The translations under genes were made by a program, and so were the position numbers. A DNA stretch of 64,000 bases from Streptomyces pacificus (GTDB lineage: Bacteria > Actinomycetota > Actinomycetes > Streptomycetales > Streptomycetaceae): the NCBI RefSeq assembly GCF_011766325.1, contig NZ_BLLG01000004.1:186001-250000 (forward strand), in the 5' to 3' direction. Position 1 is the first letter of the stretch; the number at the start of each line of letters is the position of its first letter. Below, in pieces: positions 25,620 to 37,266 of the stretch. The notes beneath the pieces are model-generated. The model did no database searches and was not told where the DNA came from. It was given only the letters and a program-made list of their open reading frames with translations.

Positions 25620-25677
25620 CTACAAAGCTAAGGGACCGCGGCCTCACTGTCTCTACAACTAGTCGGACTTCCTACAA
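25620..25677 (-). promoter_or_regulatory. Low-GC promoter region with three TTGTAG repeats
   Basis: On the minus strand the hexamer TTGTAG occurs three times, at 25672-25677, 25653-25658 and 25620-25625, within an unusually AT-rich patch 130-190 bases upstream of the 48-residue gene. Two of them flank AAGTCCGACTAG. They could be operator half-sites or -35 elements. Confidence 0.4.
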
Positions 25678-25892
25678 TCTGAGACGCGATCATGAAGAAC
25701 CGCCGCTCGGAGCGGTACTCCCCGGAGAGGCGGGGCGCGCTCTCTGTCCACGGTCGGCGAGACCGGACTCCCGAGCGGACGGACTCCCGAGCGGATCTCC
25801 CGCCCGTCCCCGGTCCGGACGCTCCGCTGAGTCTTCAGGGGCGTCCGCACAGGCGCCGCCGCCGTCGGAGCACACCCGTCGGAGCACACCCG
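25678..25892. repeat. Gap with short tandem repeats
   Basis: No gene seen. A 15-bp repeat GGACTCCCGAGCGGA lies at 25765-25779 and 25781-25795, and a 14-bp tandem repeat GTCGGAGCACACCC at 25864-25877 and 25878-25891; a third, degenerate copy of the latter runs into the last codons of the next gene. Confidence 0.7.
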
Positions 25893-26450
25893 TCAGAGCA
25901 CGTCGCCGTCGCGCCAGTCGAAGAGGAGGGCGGCGGCCGCGGGATCCGGCAGGGGGCGCCCCGGCGGCTGGCGGAGGAAGGTGGAGTCCTCCTCGCCCGG
26001 GAGGCGGACGACACCGCCGGGGCTGAGGACCTCGACCCTGCCGCGCCAGGGCCGCCAGCCGCGGGAGCGGTACAGCTCCGCGCCGTCGTCGGACGCCGAG
26101 AGGGCTCCGAGCTCGTACGCGCCGTCGATCACCCGCTCCAGAGCGCCCGTCACCCGCCCGCCCAGCCCTTGGCGCCGGCGGTCGGCCCGCACGGCCACCG
26201 CCTCGAGGTAGCCGACGCGATAGGAGCGCCCGCCGTGCACCACCCGGCGCATGATCACGCTGCCATGGGCGGCCAGTCCGTCCCGGTCGCGGATGAAGGC
26301 ATGGACGCCGCCGAGCCCGTGGGACCAGTCGTCATCGTCGAAGTCGCCGTCGAAGGCCGCGTCGAGCAGCGCGCGGATCTCACCGAGGGCAGCTTCGGAC
26401 AGCTGGTAGGTGTGGGCCGTGCGCAGTGACCCCGTGGTGTGGTCCGTCAT
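25893..26450 (-). CDS. AAC(2')-like GNAT acetyltransferase
   Basis: 185 residues. The GNAT core (YLEAVAVRADRRRQGLGGRV carries the acetyl-CoA pyrophosphate loop RRQGLG) is flanked by features I know from aminoglycoside 2'-N-acetyltransferases of mycobacteria: DDDWSHGLGGVHAF near residue 40, LGALSASDDGAELYRSRGW, and the C-terminal FDWRDGDVL. Members acetylate the 2'-amino group of aminoglycosides in resistance tests, but the natural role of chromosomal copies is unclear. ATG 26450 follows a GAGAG stretch. The gene is alone in its transcription unit. Confidence 0.8.
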   Translation of the reverse strand: MTDHTTGSLRTAHTYQLSEAALGEIRALLDAAFDGDFDDDDWSHGLGGVHAFIRDRDGLAAHGSVIMRRVVHGGRSYRVGYLEAVAVRADRRRQGLGGRVTGALERVIDGAYELGALSASDDGAELYRSRGWRPWRGRVEVLSPGGVVRLPGEEDSTFLRQPPGRPLPDPAAAALLFDWRDGDVL

Positions 26451-26919
26451 AAGGGCAACTCTCTCAGGCACGGGCTCTCCCGCCCCGCCGCAGACCGTCG
26501 GGGCGGCGCTAATGCGCCACCCCCGGGACGCGTTGGCCACACCTGCGTCCGCGGCTCCATGCCTCCGGGGAACCGCTCGGCCGCGAGAGCACTTCACCGC
26601 GCGGTCCCGTTCCCGGTCCCCTTTCGGGCGGACGGCCCGGGAACGGAAACGGGACCGGGAGCCGGGCCGGCTGCTCGGCGGGCCGGTGCGTCCGCCCTGT
26701 CGGTGCGCGGGGAACACGGCGGACGGTGCGGGAGTGGACCGGCGGGCGCGCCGATGCGGACAGGGGCCCCGGTCGGAGCAGCCGGGCACCCACGGCCCGG
26801 TGCGGGGGCCTCGTGAGCCGGGCACCTGCCCGAGAGGCACCCCACCGGCCCTCGCCGGCCCGGGGAGGACCGGCGGGGCCGGTGCTGACGGGACCGGGCA
26901 CGGCCGCCCGGCCCGGCTG
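26451..26919. other. Gap between the acetyltransferase and pruA
   Basis: 469 bases without a defendable gene. A broken inverted repeat at about 26601-26666 pairs GGTCCCGTT with AACGGGACC. An imperfect hairpin at 26884-26924 overlaps the pruA stop codon and may be its terminator (GCTGAC/GTCAGC and CCGGGC/GCCCGG arms). Confidence 0.45.
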
Positions 26920-28551
26920 TCAGCCCATGTGCGGGTAGCCGTACTCGGTCGGCGGCACCAGGGTCTCCTTGATCGCGCGGGTCAGGGTCCAGCGCATCAG
27001 GTTCTGGTGGGCGCCGGCCTTGTCGTTGGTGCCGGAGGCGCGGCCGCCGCCGAAGGGCTGCTGGCCGACGACGGCACCGGTCGACTTGTCGTTGATGTAG
27101 AAGTTGCCCGCCGCGTAGCGGAGCTTGTCCATGGTGTACGCGGTCGCCGCACGGTCACCGGAGACGACCGAGCCGGTCAGCGCGTACGCGGACACCGACT
27201 CCATCTGCTCCAGCATCTGCTCGTAGGTGTCGTCCTCGTAGACGTGCACCGCGAGGAACGGGCCGAAGTACTCGGTGGTGAAGACCTCGTTGGCGGGGTC
27301 CGTGCACTCCACGACGGTGGGGCGGACGAACCAGCCCTCGGAGTCGTCGTAGCCGCCGCCGGCGACGATGGTGCAGGTCGGGTCCTCCTTCGCCCGGTCG
27401 ATCGCGGCCTTGTTCTTGGCGAACGCGCGCTCGTCGATGACGGCGCCCATGAAGTTCGCCAGGTCGGTGACGTCGCCCATCCTGATGCCGTCGACCTCGG
27501 CGGCGAACTCCTCCTTGAAGCCGGAGTTCCAGAGGGAGGCCGGGATGTACGCGCGCGAGGTCGCGGAGCACTTCTGGCCCTGGAACTCGAAGGCGCCGCG
27601 GGTCAGCGCGGTCTTCAGGATCGCCCGGTCCGCGCTCGGGTGGGCGACGACGAAGTCCTTGCCGCCCGTCTCACCGACGATCCGCGGGTAGGAGCGGTAC
27701 TTCTCGATGTTGTTGCCGACCGTCTTCCACAGGTGCTGGAAGGTCCCGGTGGAACCGGTGAAGTGGATACCGGCCAGTTCGGGGTGGTGCAGCGCGACCT
27801 CGGAGACGGCGATGCCGTCGCCCGTGACCAGATTGATGACGCCCCGGGGCAGCCCGGCCTCCTCGAGCAGTTCCATGAGGAGCACGGCCGCGTGGGTCTG
27901 GGTCGGGGACGGCTTCCAGACCACCACGTTGCCCATCAGGGCCGGGGCGGTGGGCAGGTTGCCCGCGATGGCCGTGAAGTTGAACGGTGTGATGGCGTAG
28001 ACGAAGCCCTCCAGCGGGCGGTGGTCCAGCCGGTTCCACACGCCCGGGGAGTTGGCCGGCGGCTGCTCGGCCAGGATCCGGCGGGCGTAGGCGACGTTGA
28101 ACCGCCAGAAGTCGACGAGTTCGCACGGCGTGTCGATCTCGGCCTGCTGCGCGGTCTTCGACTGCCCCAGCATCGTGGAGGCGGCCATGGTCTCGCGCCA
28201 GGGGCCGGACAGCAGCTCCGCGGCACGCAGGATGATGGCGGCACGGTCGTCGAACGACATCGCCCGCCAGGCCGGGGCTGCGGCCAGTGCCGCGTCGACC
28301 GCGTCCTGGGCGTCCTGCCGGGTGGCGCCGCGGAACGTGCCGATGACGGCCCGGTGGTTGTGCGGCTGGACGACCTTGAACTCCTCGCCGCCTCCCATGC
28401 GCTTCTCGCCGCCGATGGTCATCGGCAGGTCGATGGGGTTCTCGGCCAGCTCCTTGAGCTTGGCCTCGAGGCGCGCGCGCTCGGCCGAACCGGGAGCGTA
28501 ACCGCGCACCGGCTCGTTGACGGGGGTGGGGACCTGGGTCACAGCGTCCAT
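26920..28551 (-). CDS. pruA: L-glutamate gamma-semialdehyde (P5C) dehydrogenase
   Basis: 543 residues, aldehyde dehydrogenase superfamily. Catalytic Cys lies in FEFQGQKCSATS and the general-base Glu in RIVGETGGKDF; the P5CDH-typical PFNFTAIAGNLPTAP is present. It oxidises glutamate semialdehyde (open-chain pyrroline-5-carboxylate) to glutamate with NAD, the second step of proline breakdown. The proline dehydrogenase gene is 275 bases upstream on the same strand. The ATG is at 28551. Confidence 0.95.
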   Translation of the reverse strand: MDAVTQVPTPVNEPVRGYAPGSAERARLEAKLKELAENPIDLPMTIGGEKRMGGGEEFKVVQPHNHRAVIGTFRGATRQDAQDAVDAALAAAPAWRAMSFDDRAAIILRAAELLSGPWRETMAASTMLGQSKTAQQAEIDTPCELVDFWRFNVAYARRILAEQPPANSPGVWNRLDHRPLEGFVYAITPFNFTAIAGNLPTAPALMGNVVVWKPSPTQTHAAVLLMELLEEAGLPRGVINLVTGDGIAVSEVALHHPELAGIHFTGSTGTFQHLWKTVGNNIEKYRSYPRIVGETGGKDFVVAHPSADRAILKTALTRGAFEFQGQKCSATSRAYIPASLWNSGFKEEFAAEVDGIRMGDVTDLANFMGAVIDERAFAKNKAAIDRAKEDPTCTIVAGGGYDDSEGWFVRPTVVECTDPANEVFTTEYFGPFLAVHVYEDDTYEQMLEQMESVSAYALTGSVVSGDRAATAYTMDKLRYAAGNFYINDKSTGAVVGQQPFGGGRASGTNDKAGAHQNLMRWTLTRAIKETLVPPTEYGYPHMG

Positions 28552-28826
28552 GGCTACCTCTTCCGAGTGAATGTCCAAGTGGATTGCCGGCTCCAGCCGG
28601 GGGGAGCTGAAGCGGTGGCATGTGGTGCGTCGCGGTCGGGGCCCGAGGATGACGCGCCCGCCGCGGCGGGGGCACGGGCCCCTCGGGGCACGGTCACGGT
28701 TCCCCCGGCTCCGGGAGCGCCGTGCACAGGGCCGGGTCCCTCCCGGTGGGCCCCGGGGGGCCGAAGGGCGGCGGGTGCCGCCGCCCGGCACGGGTCCGGG
28801 TGAGGGCCGTCACCGATCCCTCCCCG

Positions 28827-29753
28827 TCAGTTCTTGGTGATCATCGAGCGGACGAAGAACAACAGGTTGGCCGGCTTCTCGGCGAGACGGCGCATGAAGT
28901 AGCCGTACCAGTCGGTCCCGTACGCCGTGTACACCCGCATCCGGTGGCCCTGGGCCGCCAGCCGCAGGTGCTCCTCGCTCCGGATCCCGTACAGCATCTG
29001 GAACTCGTACTCGTCCAGTTTGCGCCCGGCACGGCGTGCAAGCTCCTGGCCGACGGAGATCAGCCGCGGGTCGTGCGACCCGATCATCGGATAGCCCGCA
29101 CCCTCCATCAGGGTCCTCAGGATCCGGACGTACGACTTGTCGATCCCGGCCCTGTCCTGGTGGGCGACGGAGGCCGGCTCCTTGTAGGCGCCCTTCACCA
29201 GACGGACGCGGCTGCCGCCGGCGGCGAGCCGGCGAGCGTCCTCCTCGGTGCGGAACAGATAGGCCTGGATCACGCATCCGGTCCCCGGGAAGTCCTTCCG
29301 CAGCTCCCCGTGCACGGCGAACATCGAGTCAAGGGTGGTGTGGTCCTCGGCGTCCAGCGTGACCGAGGTGCCGATCGCGGCGGCGGCCTCGACGACCGGC
29401 CGGACGTTCGCCAGCGCCAGCTCATGGCCGCCCTCCAGGGACTGGCCGAACATCGACAGCTTGACCGACATCTCGGCCCTGGTGCCCAGGCCGAGGGGCC
29501 CGAGCCGCTCGATCAGCCGCAGATAGGCGTCGCGCGCCGCGGTCGCCTGCGCACGGGTGGTGATGTCCTCGCCCACCACGTCCAGGGTGACCTCGAGCCC
29601 CCGGTCGGTGAGCCCGGCCACCACCGGGATGACCTGGTCGACCGTCTCCCCGGGGATGAAGCGGCCGACGACCGGCTTCGTCATCGGCGCGGCCGAGACC
29701 AGACGGCGCATCCTGTCGCTGCGCGAGGCGGCGAGGATCAGGGGACCCAGCAC
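28827..29753 (-). CDS. Proline dehydrogenase (monofunctional)
   Basis: 308 residues of the PRODH TIM-barrel family, as expected for the single-domain actinobacterial enzyme. TLDAEDHTT, VRLVKGAYKEP and the C-terminal YGTDWYGYFMRRLAEKP match FAD-binding and proline-binding segments. It oxidises proline to pyrroline-5-carboxylate and feeds electrons to quinones. GTG 29753 is chosen because GGAGG lies five bases upstream. The divergent PucR-type regulator and palindrome (29881-29912) suggest proline-dependent control. Confidence 0.93.
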   Translation of the reverse strand: MLGPLILAASRSDRMRRLVSAAPMTKPVVGRFIPGETVDQVIPVVAGLTDRGLEVTLDVVGEDITTRAQATAARDAYLRLIERLGPLGLGTRAEMSVKLSMFGQSLEGGHELALANVRPVVEAAAAIGTSVTLDAEDHTTLDSMFAVHGELRKDFPGTGCVIQAYLFRTEEDARRLAAGGSRVRLVKGAYKEPASVAHQDRAGIDKSYVRILRTLMEGAGYPMIGSHDPRLISVGQELARRAGRKLDEYEFQMLYGIRSEEHLRLAAQGHRMRVYTAYGTDWYGYFMRRLAEKPANLLFFVRSMITKN

Positions 29754-29880
29754 GGGCACCTCCACGAGACACGGGAGCGGGGGACGGAAACCGGCCGCTC
29801 GGTGTACGGCACGGACAACCACCGTGAAACCTAGATACCGCTCCGGTGCCGGGCCATCGACAGCTGTCACGCGTCCGGCC

Positions 29881-29912
29881 GCGCCTCTTCGGACATATGT
29901 CTGAAGAGGCGC
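29881..29912. promoter_or_regulatory. 32-bp palindrome, likely operator of the put regulator
   Basis: The halves GCGCCTCTTCGGACAT and ATGTCTGAAGAGGCGC are complementary at 15 of 16 positions; only the pair at position 11/22 (G-T) fails. It lies 24 bases before the start codon of the PucR-type regulator and 128 bases before the proline dehydrogenase start, in the shared promoter region 29754-29936. Its length and symmetry fit a binding site for a dimeric regulator; a hairpin in the mRNA is the alternative. Confidence 0.65.
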
Positions 29913-29936
29913 GCCACCCGATGGGAGAATGACCGG

Positions 29937-31298
29937 GTGAAGGGCGATTACCAGGAGCTGGTGGACGAGATATCGGGCCTGCTGGGCGTCCCGGCGACGC
30001 TGGAGAACCGGGACTTCGAACTGATCGCCTTCGGCGCGCACGACAGCGACGACGACAGCGCCATGGACCCCGTCCGCACCCGTTCGATCCTCACCAGGAA
30101 GTCCACCGCCGCGGTGCGGTCCTGGTTCGAGGGCTTCGGCATCGCCCGGGCGGCCGGCCCGGTGCGGATCCCGGCGGCCCCCGAGGCCGGCGTCCTCCGG
30201 GACCGGCTCTGCCTGCCCGTCCGCCATCGCGGGGTCGTCCTCGGCTATGTGTGGCTGCTCGACTCCCGGCCCGGGCCGACGGCCGCGCAGCTGGCTTCCG
30301 CCATGGAGGTGACCGTCCGGATCGGGGCCCTGCTCGCCGACGAGGAACGGGCGGGCGCCGCCCTCTCCCGGGAACTGCGAGCCGTGCTCACCGCCGAGCG
30401 CGGCTGGCGGTACGACATGGCCCTGGCGGCCCTCCGCACGGCGCTCGGCCCGGCGGCCGAGGGGCTGCACACCGTGGTGTGTGTGGCCCCCTGGCCCTCC
30501 GGCGAGGCCCCGTCGGCCCGCGCCGTGGCGGGGGCGTCAGCGCTGTGCACGGTGCCCTGGCACCGGCCGCGAGGTCCCGCCGCGCCGCGCCCGTCCGCGG
30601 CTCCCGGGCGCCGGGCGGTCACCGGCGCGACTCGCTCCGGCTCTGACGGCCCCGGCGACCACGGCGACCACGGCAGTCAAGGCCGGGGCGCCGCTGCCCC
30701 GACGCGGCGGCCCGCGCGGAGCGCTCGCGGCGGGCAGGGGCAGGAGGACGGCCCTCCCACCGCCGCGGAGACTGCCGGCGGGCACGGCGCGGACGGACAC
30801 GCCCTCGCCGTGCTGGTGCGTCTGCGCGCCGCCGACGTGCTCGCACCCGCACTCGGCGCGGCCGGCCGGCTCGCGGAGGCCGCCGGACCCGGCGCCGCGG
30901 GCATCGCCCTCCCCCGCCGGGGTACGGCCGACCTCGACGCCTCCTGGCGCGAGGCCGTCTCGGCCGCGCGGGCCGTCCTGGCCGAGCCCCGGCGCGGTCC
31001 GGTGGCCGACTGGGCCTCGATCGGACCGTACCGACTGCTGACCGGGCTGCCTCCCGGTCTCTCCCCCGACCCCGCGGCCGCGGCCCTGCTCGCACCGGCG
31101 CACACCGAACTCGCCAGGACCGCGGAGGTGTTCCTCGACTGCGCCGGTCAGGTGGGCCGTGCGGCCGCCGCCCTGGGCATCCACCGCCAGACCCTCTACT
31201 ACCGGCTGTCCCGGGTGGAGCGGCTCACCGGACTCGATCTGGACGAGGGGGAGGACCGGCTGCTGCTGCACATGGCGCTGAAGGCCGCCCGGCTGTGA
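29937..31298 (+). CDS. PucR-family transcriptional regulator (probable proline catabolism regulator)
   Basis: 453 residues. The C-terminal 60 residues form the PucR helix-turn-helix ([27 protein letters not shown]), and the N-terminal part resembles the GAF-like sensory region of this family. A central segment of about 90 residues (about 200-290) is Ala/Gly/Pro-rich and probably disordered, longer than usual. GTG 29937 has GGGAG at nine bases. It is divergent from proline dehydrogenase and P5C dehydrogenase, so it probably activates them when proline is present. Confidence 0.85.
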   Translation: MKGDYQELVDEISGLLGVPATLENRDFELIAFGAHDSDDDSAMDPVRTRSILTRKSTAAVRSWFEGFGIARAAGPVRIPAAPEAGVLRDRLCLPVRHRGVVLGYVWLLDSRPGPTAAQLASAMEVTVRIGALLADEERAGAALSRELRAVLTAERGWRYDMALAALRTALGPAAEGLHTVVCVAPWPSGEAPSARAVAGASALCTVPWHRPRGPAAPRPSAAPGRRAVTGATRSGSDGPGDHGDHGSQGRGAAAPTRRPARSARGGQGQEDGPPTAAETAGGHGADGHALAVLVRLRAADVLAPALGAAGRLAEAAGPGAAGIALPRRGTADLDASWREAVSAARAVLAEPRRGPVADWASIGPYRLLTGLPPGLSPDPAAAALLAPAHTELARTAEVFLDCAGQVGRAAAALGIHRQTLYYRLSRVERLTGLDLDEGEDRLLLHMALKAARL

Positions 31299-31706
31299 CC
31301 CGGGCCGCGGACTCGAAGACCGGCACCGCGCCGGACCGGTCCGGTTCGCCGGGCGGCCGGCCGGGGCCGGGACCGGGTCCCGATGGCGCGGCCGGCGGCG
31401 GGGAGTAGGCGGGCAGCGCTGCGCGGCCGGCGCTGGGGAGTGGGCGGGTGGAGAGTGCTGCCGGGGCTCCGCCTTCGCACCTGTTCCTCCCGTCGGCGGC
31501 ACACCGGGCCGGGGCCGGCCCGACGGCTTCCTCAGCGCCGCAGCGGGCGGCGTTCCTCCCCTGCGGTCCCGGGCGCCGCCGTCGGCGCCCTGCGGGGAAG
31601 TGCCCTCGACGACGTGGCTCGCCCGTCCCGCGGATGGTCGCGCACCCGCACGCCCGAGCGGAACGGGCCCTGCGGGTGCGGGTGCGGGACGCTTGGGGGC
31701 CGGACC
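31299..31706. other. Gap between convergent regulator and serA
   Basis: 408 bases with no convincing gene. Two imperfect copies of a roughly 30-bp GC-rich unit containing GCGCGGCCGGCG occur at about 31387 and 31422. I see no clean terminator for either convergent gene. Confidence 0.45.
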
Positions 31707-33308
31707 TCAGGTGTCGAGGTTCACCGAGCGGGCCGATGTGGCACCGATCTCTTCGGCGATCTCGCCGAGCACGTTCGGCGGCACGGTGTCGTCGACGGTG
31801 AGGACGACCAGCGCCTCTCCGCCCTCCTCCTGGCGCGAGACCTGCATGCCGGCGATGTTGAGCCCGGCCTCACCGAGGATGCGGCCGACGGTGCCGACCA
31901 CACCGGGACGGTCCTCGTAGCGCGCGACGACCATATGGTCGGCCAGCGCCACGTCGATGTCGTAGTCGCCGATGGCCACGACCTTCTGCAGGTGCTTGGG
32001 GCCGGCCAGGGTGCCGGAGACGGCGACCTCCTCGCCGTCGGCGAGCGTGCCGCGCACCGTCACCACATTGCGGTGGTCCGGGGAGTCCGAGCTGGTGGTC
32101 AGCCGGACCTCGACACCGCGCTCCTGCGCGAACAGCGGGGCGTTCACATACGACACGGTCTCGTCGACGATGTCCTCGAACACGCCCTTCAGTGCCGAGA
32201 GTTCGAGCACCTTCACATCGTGCTGGGTGATCTCGCCGTACACCTCGACATCGAGCCGGACCGCGACCTCGCCCGCCAGGGCGGTGAAGATCCGGCCGAG
32301 CTTCTCGGCGAGCGGCAGACCGGGGCGGACGTCCTCCGCGATGACCCCGCCCTGCACGTTGACCGCGTCCGGCACCAGTTCGCCGGCGAGTGCGAGGCGG
32401 ACGGACCTGGCGACCGCGATGCCGGCCTTCTCCTGGGCCTCGTCCGTGGACGCGCCGAGGTGCGGGGTGCAGACGACCTGCTCGAACTGGAACAGCGGGG
32501 AGTCCGTGCACGGCTCCTTCGCGTACACGTCCAGGCCCGCGCCGGCGACCCGGCCCTCCTTGAGGGCACTGGCGAGCGCCTCCTCGTCGACGATCCCGCC
32601 GCGCGCGGCGTTGACGATGCGGACGGTCGGCTTCACCCGGTGCAGTGCCTCGTCGCCGATGAGGCCGATGGTCTCGGGGGTCTTGGGCAGGTGGACGGTG
32701 ATGAAGTCCGAGACCTCGAGCAGTTCGTCCAGCGAGAGCAGCCTGACGCCCATCTGCGCGGCACGGGCGGGCTGCACATAGGGGTCGAACGCGACGATCC
32801 GCATCCCGAAGGCGGACATCCGCTGGGCCACCAGGACGCCGATACGGCCGAGGCCGACGACTCCGAGGGTCTTCTCGCTCAGCTCGACACCGGTGTACTT
32901 CGAACGCTTCCACTCGCCGTTCTTCAGCGCGGTGTCGGCCTGCGGGATGTTGCGCGCGGTGGCGACGATCAGACCGCAGGCGAGTTCGGCGGCGGTCACG
33001 ATGTTGGACGTCGGCGCGTTGACGACCATGACGCCGGCCTTGGTGGCCGCGGGGACGTCGACGTTGTCCAGTCCGACACCGGCGCGGGCGACCACCCTGA
33101 GCTTGCCGGCGGCGGCGACGGCCTCGGCGTCGATCTTGGTCGCGGAGCGCACCAGGACGGCGTCGACGTCGGCGATGGCGGGGATCAGCTCGGCGCGGTC
33201 CGCGCCGTTGCAGCGCCGGATCTCGAAGTCCGGACCGAGCGCGTCCACGGTGGCGGGCGACAGCTCTTCGGCGATGAGTACGACGGGTTTACGGGGCGCA
33301 GTGCTCAC
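31707..33308 (-). CDS. serA: D-3-phosphoglycerate dehydrogenase
   Basis: 533 residues, long (type 1) PGDH. The NAD-binding motif VGLGRIG, catalytic Arg in NAARGGIVDE, Glu in LDVYAKEP and His in TPHLGAST are present. The C-terminal half holds the ASB domain and an ACT domain (VVARYEDRPGVVGTVG), the site of serine feedback in such enzymes. It makes phosphohydroxypyruvate in serine synthesis. GTG 33308 has GAGGA six bases upstream; the GTG at 33320 does not. It is separated from ilvC by a hairpin and probably has its own promoter. Confidence 0.95.
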   Translation of the reverse strand: MSTAPRKPVVLIAEELSPATVDALGPDFEIRRCNGADRAELIPAIADVDAVLVRSATKIDAEAVAAAGKLRVVARAGVGLDNVDVPAATKAGVMVVNAPTSNIVTAAELACGLIVATARNIPQADTALKNGEWKRSKYTGVELSEKTLGVVGLGRIGVLVAQRMSAFGMRIVAFDPYVQPARAAQMGVRLLSLDELLEVSDFITVHLPKTPETIGLIGDEALHRVKPTVRIVNAARGGIVDEEALASALKEGRVAGAGLDVYAKEPCTDSPLFQFEQVVCTPHLGASTDEAQEKAGIAVARSVRLALAGELVPDAVNVQGGVIAEDVRPGLPLAEKLGRIFTALAGEVAVRLDVEVYGEITQHDVKVLELSALKGVFEDIVDETVSYVNAPLFAQERGVEVRLTTSSDSPDHRNVVTVRGTLADGEEVAVSGTLAGPKHLQKVVAIGDYDIDVALADHMVVARYEDRPGVVGTVGRILGEAGLNIAGMQVSRQEEGGEALVVLTVDDTVPPNVLGEIAEEIGATSARSVNLDT

Positions 33309-33420
33309 GTGAGTCCTCACTGGTCCAATGCGGACGGCCGTCCCGACGGCCGCTGGCGGTGAAGGGGCTAGCCGCGTGGAAGACGCACGACGCTGTGGGC
33401 CTGACCTGACGCGTATGTGC

Positions 33421-33440
33421 CCACCACTCTAGTGGGGTGG
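33421..33440. promoter_or_regulatory. Imperfect 20-bp palindrome upstream of serA
   Basis: CCACCACTCTAGTGGGGTGG pairs at 8 of 10 positions around a CTAG-like centre. It lies 113 bases upstream of the serA start in a 321-base gap (33309-33629) that has no other feature except the ilvC terminator. It may be an operator. Confidence 0.35.
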
Positions 33441-33586
33441 CGGGGGTGTTTTCCGCCTTGGCGGAAGGATCACCCGTCCGGGGTGGACCCGCCGTCCGGT
33501 GGCGGCCCCGGGGCACGGCGTGAGGCCCGGGTCGCCGGGGCCCCGCGGGGCCCCGGGAAACGGCACGGCACGGCGAGGTCCCCCGA

Positions 33587-33625
33587 CGCGGTACGGCGGG
33601 CCCCTCGGGTGCCCGCCGTACCGCG
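33587..33625 (-). terminator. Terminator of the ilvBNC operon
   Basis: A perfect 15-bp stem (33587-33601 with 33611-33625) and 9-base loop, 4 bases after the ilvC stop codon on the minus strand. It separates ilvC from serA. Confidence 0.85.
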
Positions 33626-33629
33626 GGGC

Positions 33630-35265
<1,636 letters not shown>

Positions 35266-35288
35266 GGTCGTCGTGTCTCTCTCTTCGC

Positions 35289-37169
35289 TCAGTCGTCTTC
35301 GTTGTCGCCGAAGTCGGGGCGGACCCCGCGCGCGGCCATCACCTCGTCGTTGGAGGTGCCGGCGGCGACCATCGGCCACACCATGGCGTCCTCGTGGACG
35401 ATGAAGTCGATCACGACGGGGCGGTCGTTGATCGCGTTGGCCTCGGCGATGACCTTGTCCAGCTCGGCCGGGTCCTCGCAGCGCAGGGCGACGCAGCCCA
35501 TGGCCTCGGACAGCTTCACGAAGTCCGGGATGCGGGTGCCCTTGCGGGGGGCCCGACTGGCGCCGACCTGCGAGCCGATCGTGTGATGGCCGGTCTCGTC
35601 GGAGTGCAGGACGGTGCTGGAGTAGCGCTCGTTGTAGAACAGGGTCTGCCACTGGCGGACCATGCCCAGCGCGCCGTTGTTGATGATCGCGACCTTGATC
35701 GGGATGCCGTTCAGGGCGCAGGTGACCAGCTCCTGGTTGGTCATCTGGAAGCAGCCGTCGCCGTCGATCGCCCACACGGCGCGGTCCGGCATCCCGGCCT
35801 TGGCCCCCATGGCGGCCGGGACGGCATAGCCCATGGTCCCGGCACCGCCGGAGTTCAGCCAGGTGGCCGGCCTCTCGTAGCCGATGAAGTGCGCGGCCCA
35901 CATCTGGTGCTGGCCGACACCGGCAGCGAAGATCGCGTCATCGGGCGTGAGTTCGCCGATCCGCTGGATCACCTGCTGCGGCGAGAGGCTGCCGTCCTCC
36001 GGCAGGTCGTAGCCGAGCGGGTAGGTCTCGCGCCAGCGGTCGAGGTCCTGCCACCAGGCGGTGTAGTCGCCCGTGTTGCCCTCGCTGTACTCGGCCTGGA
36101 CGGCCTGGACGAGGTCGGCGATGACCTCGCGGGCGTCTCCGACGATCGGGACGTCGGCGGCCCGGTTCTTGCCGATCTCGGCCGGGTCGATGTCGGCGTG
36201 GACGACCCTGGCGAAGGGGGCGAAGCTGTCCAGCTTTCCGGTGACCCGGTCGTCGAAGCGGGCACCGAGGGCGACGATCAGATCGGCCTTCTGCAGCGCG
36301 GTGACGGCGGTGACCGAACCGTGCATGCCCGGCATTCCCACGTGCAGCGGGTGGCTGTCGGGGAAGGCTCCCAGCGCCATCAGAGTGGTGGTGACGGGCG
36401 CGTTGGTGAGCTCCGCGAGGACCTTCAGCTCGGCGGTGGCGCGGGCCTTGAGAACGCCTCCGCCGACGTACAGGACGGGGCGCCTCGCCTGGGTGATCAG
36501 CTTGGCGGCCTCCCGGATCTGCTTGGCGTGCGGCTTGGTGACCGGCCGATAGCCCGGCAGGTCGGCCTGGGGCGGCCAGCTGAACGTGGTCCGCGCCTGC
36601 AGGGCGTCCTTGGCGATGTCGACCAGGACCGGGCCGGGGCGGCCGGTGGAGGCGATGTGGAAGGCCTCCGCGATCGTCCGCGGGATGTCCTCGGCCTTGG
36701 TGACCAGGAAGTTGTGCTTGGTGATCGGCATGGTGATGCCGACGATGTCCGCCTCCTGGAAGGCGTCCGTGCCGATGGACTTGCTCGCCACCTGGCCGGT
36801 GATCGCGACCAGCGGGACGGAGTCCATATGCGCGTCGGCGATCGGTGTGACCAGGTTCGTGGCCCCCGGGCCGGAGGTGGCCATGCAGACCCCGACCTTC
36901 CCGGTGGCCTGCGCATAGCCCGTCGCCGCGTGGCCCGCGCCCTGCTCGTGCCGGACCAGGATGTGGCGCACCCGGGACGAGTCCATCAGCGGGTCGTACG
37001 CGGGGAGGATAGAGCCGCCGGGAATGCCGAACACCGTCTCGGCCCCGACCTCCTCGAGTGAGCGGATGAGGGACATCGCGCCCGTGACGTGCTCAACGGT
37101 GGCGGGGGCGTGTCCGGCGGTGCGGGCCCGCGGCTGCGGAGGGTGGGCCCCGGTGGCCTGCTCGGTCAT
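35289..37169 (-). CDS. ilvB: Acetolactate synthase large (catalytic) subunit
   Basis: 626 residues, thiamine-diphosphate enzyme. The activating Glu is in [11 protein letters not shown], the ThDP/Mg motif is [12 protein letters not shown]...NN, and a central FAD-binding domain is present. It joins pyruvate with pyruvate or 2-oxobutyrate. ATG 37169 is chosen: GAGAAGAG lies seven bases upstream, whereas the ATG at 37175 overlaps that site. The Pro/Ala-rich N terminus is variable. Expression is controlled by the leader-peptide attenuator at 37267-37384. Confidence 0.96.
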   Translation of the reverse strand: MTEQATGAHPPQPRARTAGHAPATVEHVTGAMSLIRSLEEVGAETVFGIPGGSILPAYDPLMDSSRVRHILVRHEQGAGHAATGYAQATGKVGVCMATSGPGATNLVTPIADAHMDSVPLVAITGQVASKSIGTDAFQEADIVGITMPITKHNFLVTKAEDIPRTIAEAFHIASTGRPGPVLVDIAKDALQARTTFSWPPQADLPGYRPVTKPHAKQIREAAKLITQARRPVLYVGGGVLKARATAELKVLAELTNAPVTTTLMALGAFPDSHPLHVGMPGMHGSVTAVTALQKADLIVALGARFDDRVTGKLDSFAPFARVVHADIDPAEIGKNRAADVPIVGDAREVIADLVQAVQAEYSEGNTGDYTAWWQDLDRWRETYPLGYDLPEDGSLSPQQVIQRIGELTPDDAIFAAGVGQHQMWAAHFIGYERPATWLNSGGAGTMGYAVPAAMGAKAGMPDRAVWAIDGDGCFQMTNQELVTCALNGIPIKVAIINNGALGMVRQWQTLFYNERYSSTVLHSDETGHHTIGSQVGASRAPRKGTRIPDFVKLSEAMGCVALRCEDPAELDKVIAEANAINDRPVVIDFIVHEDAMVWPMVAAGTSNDEVMAARGVRPDFGDNEDD

Positions 37170-37266
37170 CGGCATTCTCTTCTCGAAGCTGAGGGTTGTC
37201 GCGGTTCTCGAAGCTGAGGATGGTGCGGCGGAGGATTTTGCGGGGATTTGGTAGTACCAGTGCAAC

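Noticed and set aside
33309..33320. serA start at GTG 33320
   Set aside because: GAGGA is correctly spaced only for GTG 33308, and the extra four residues are not expected in the family.
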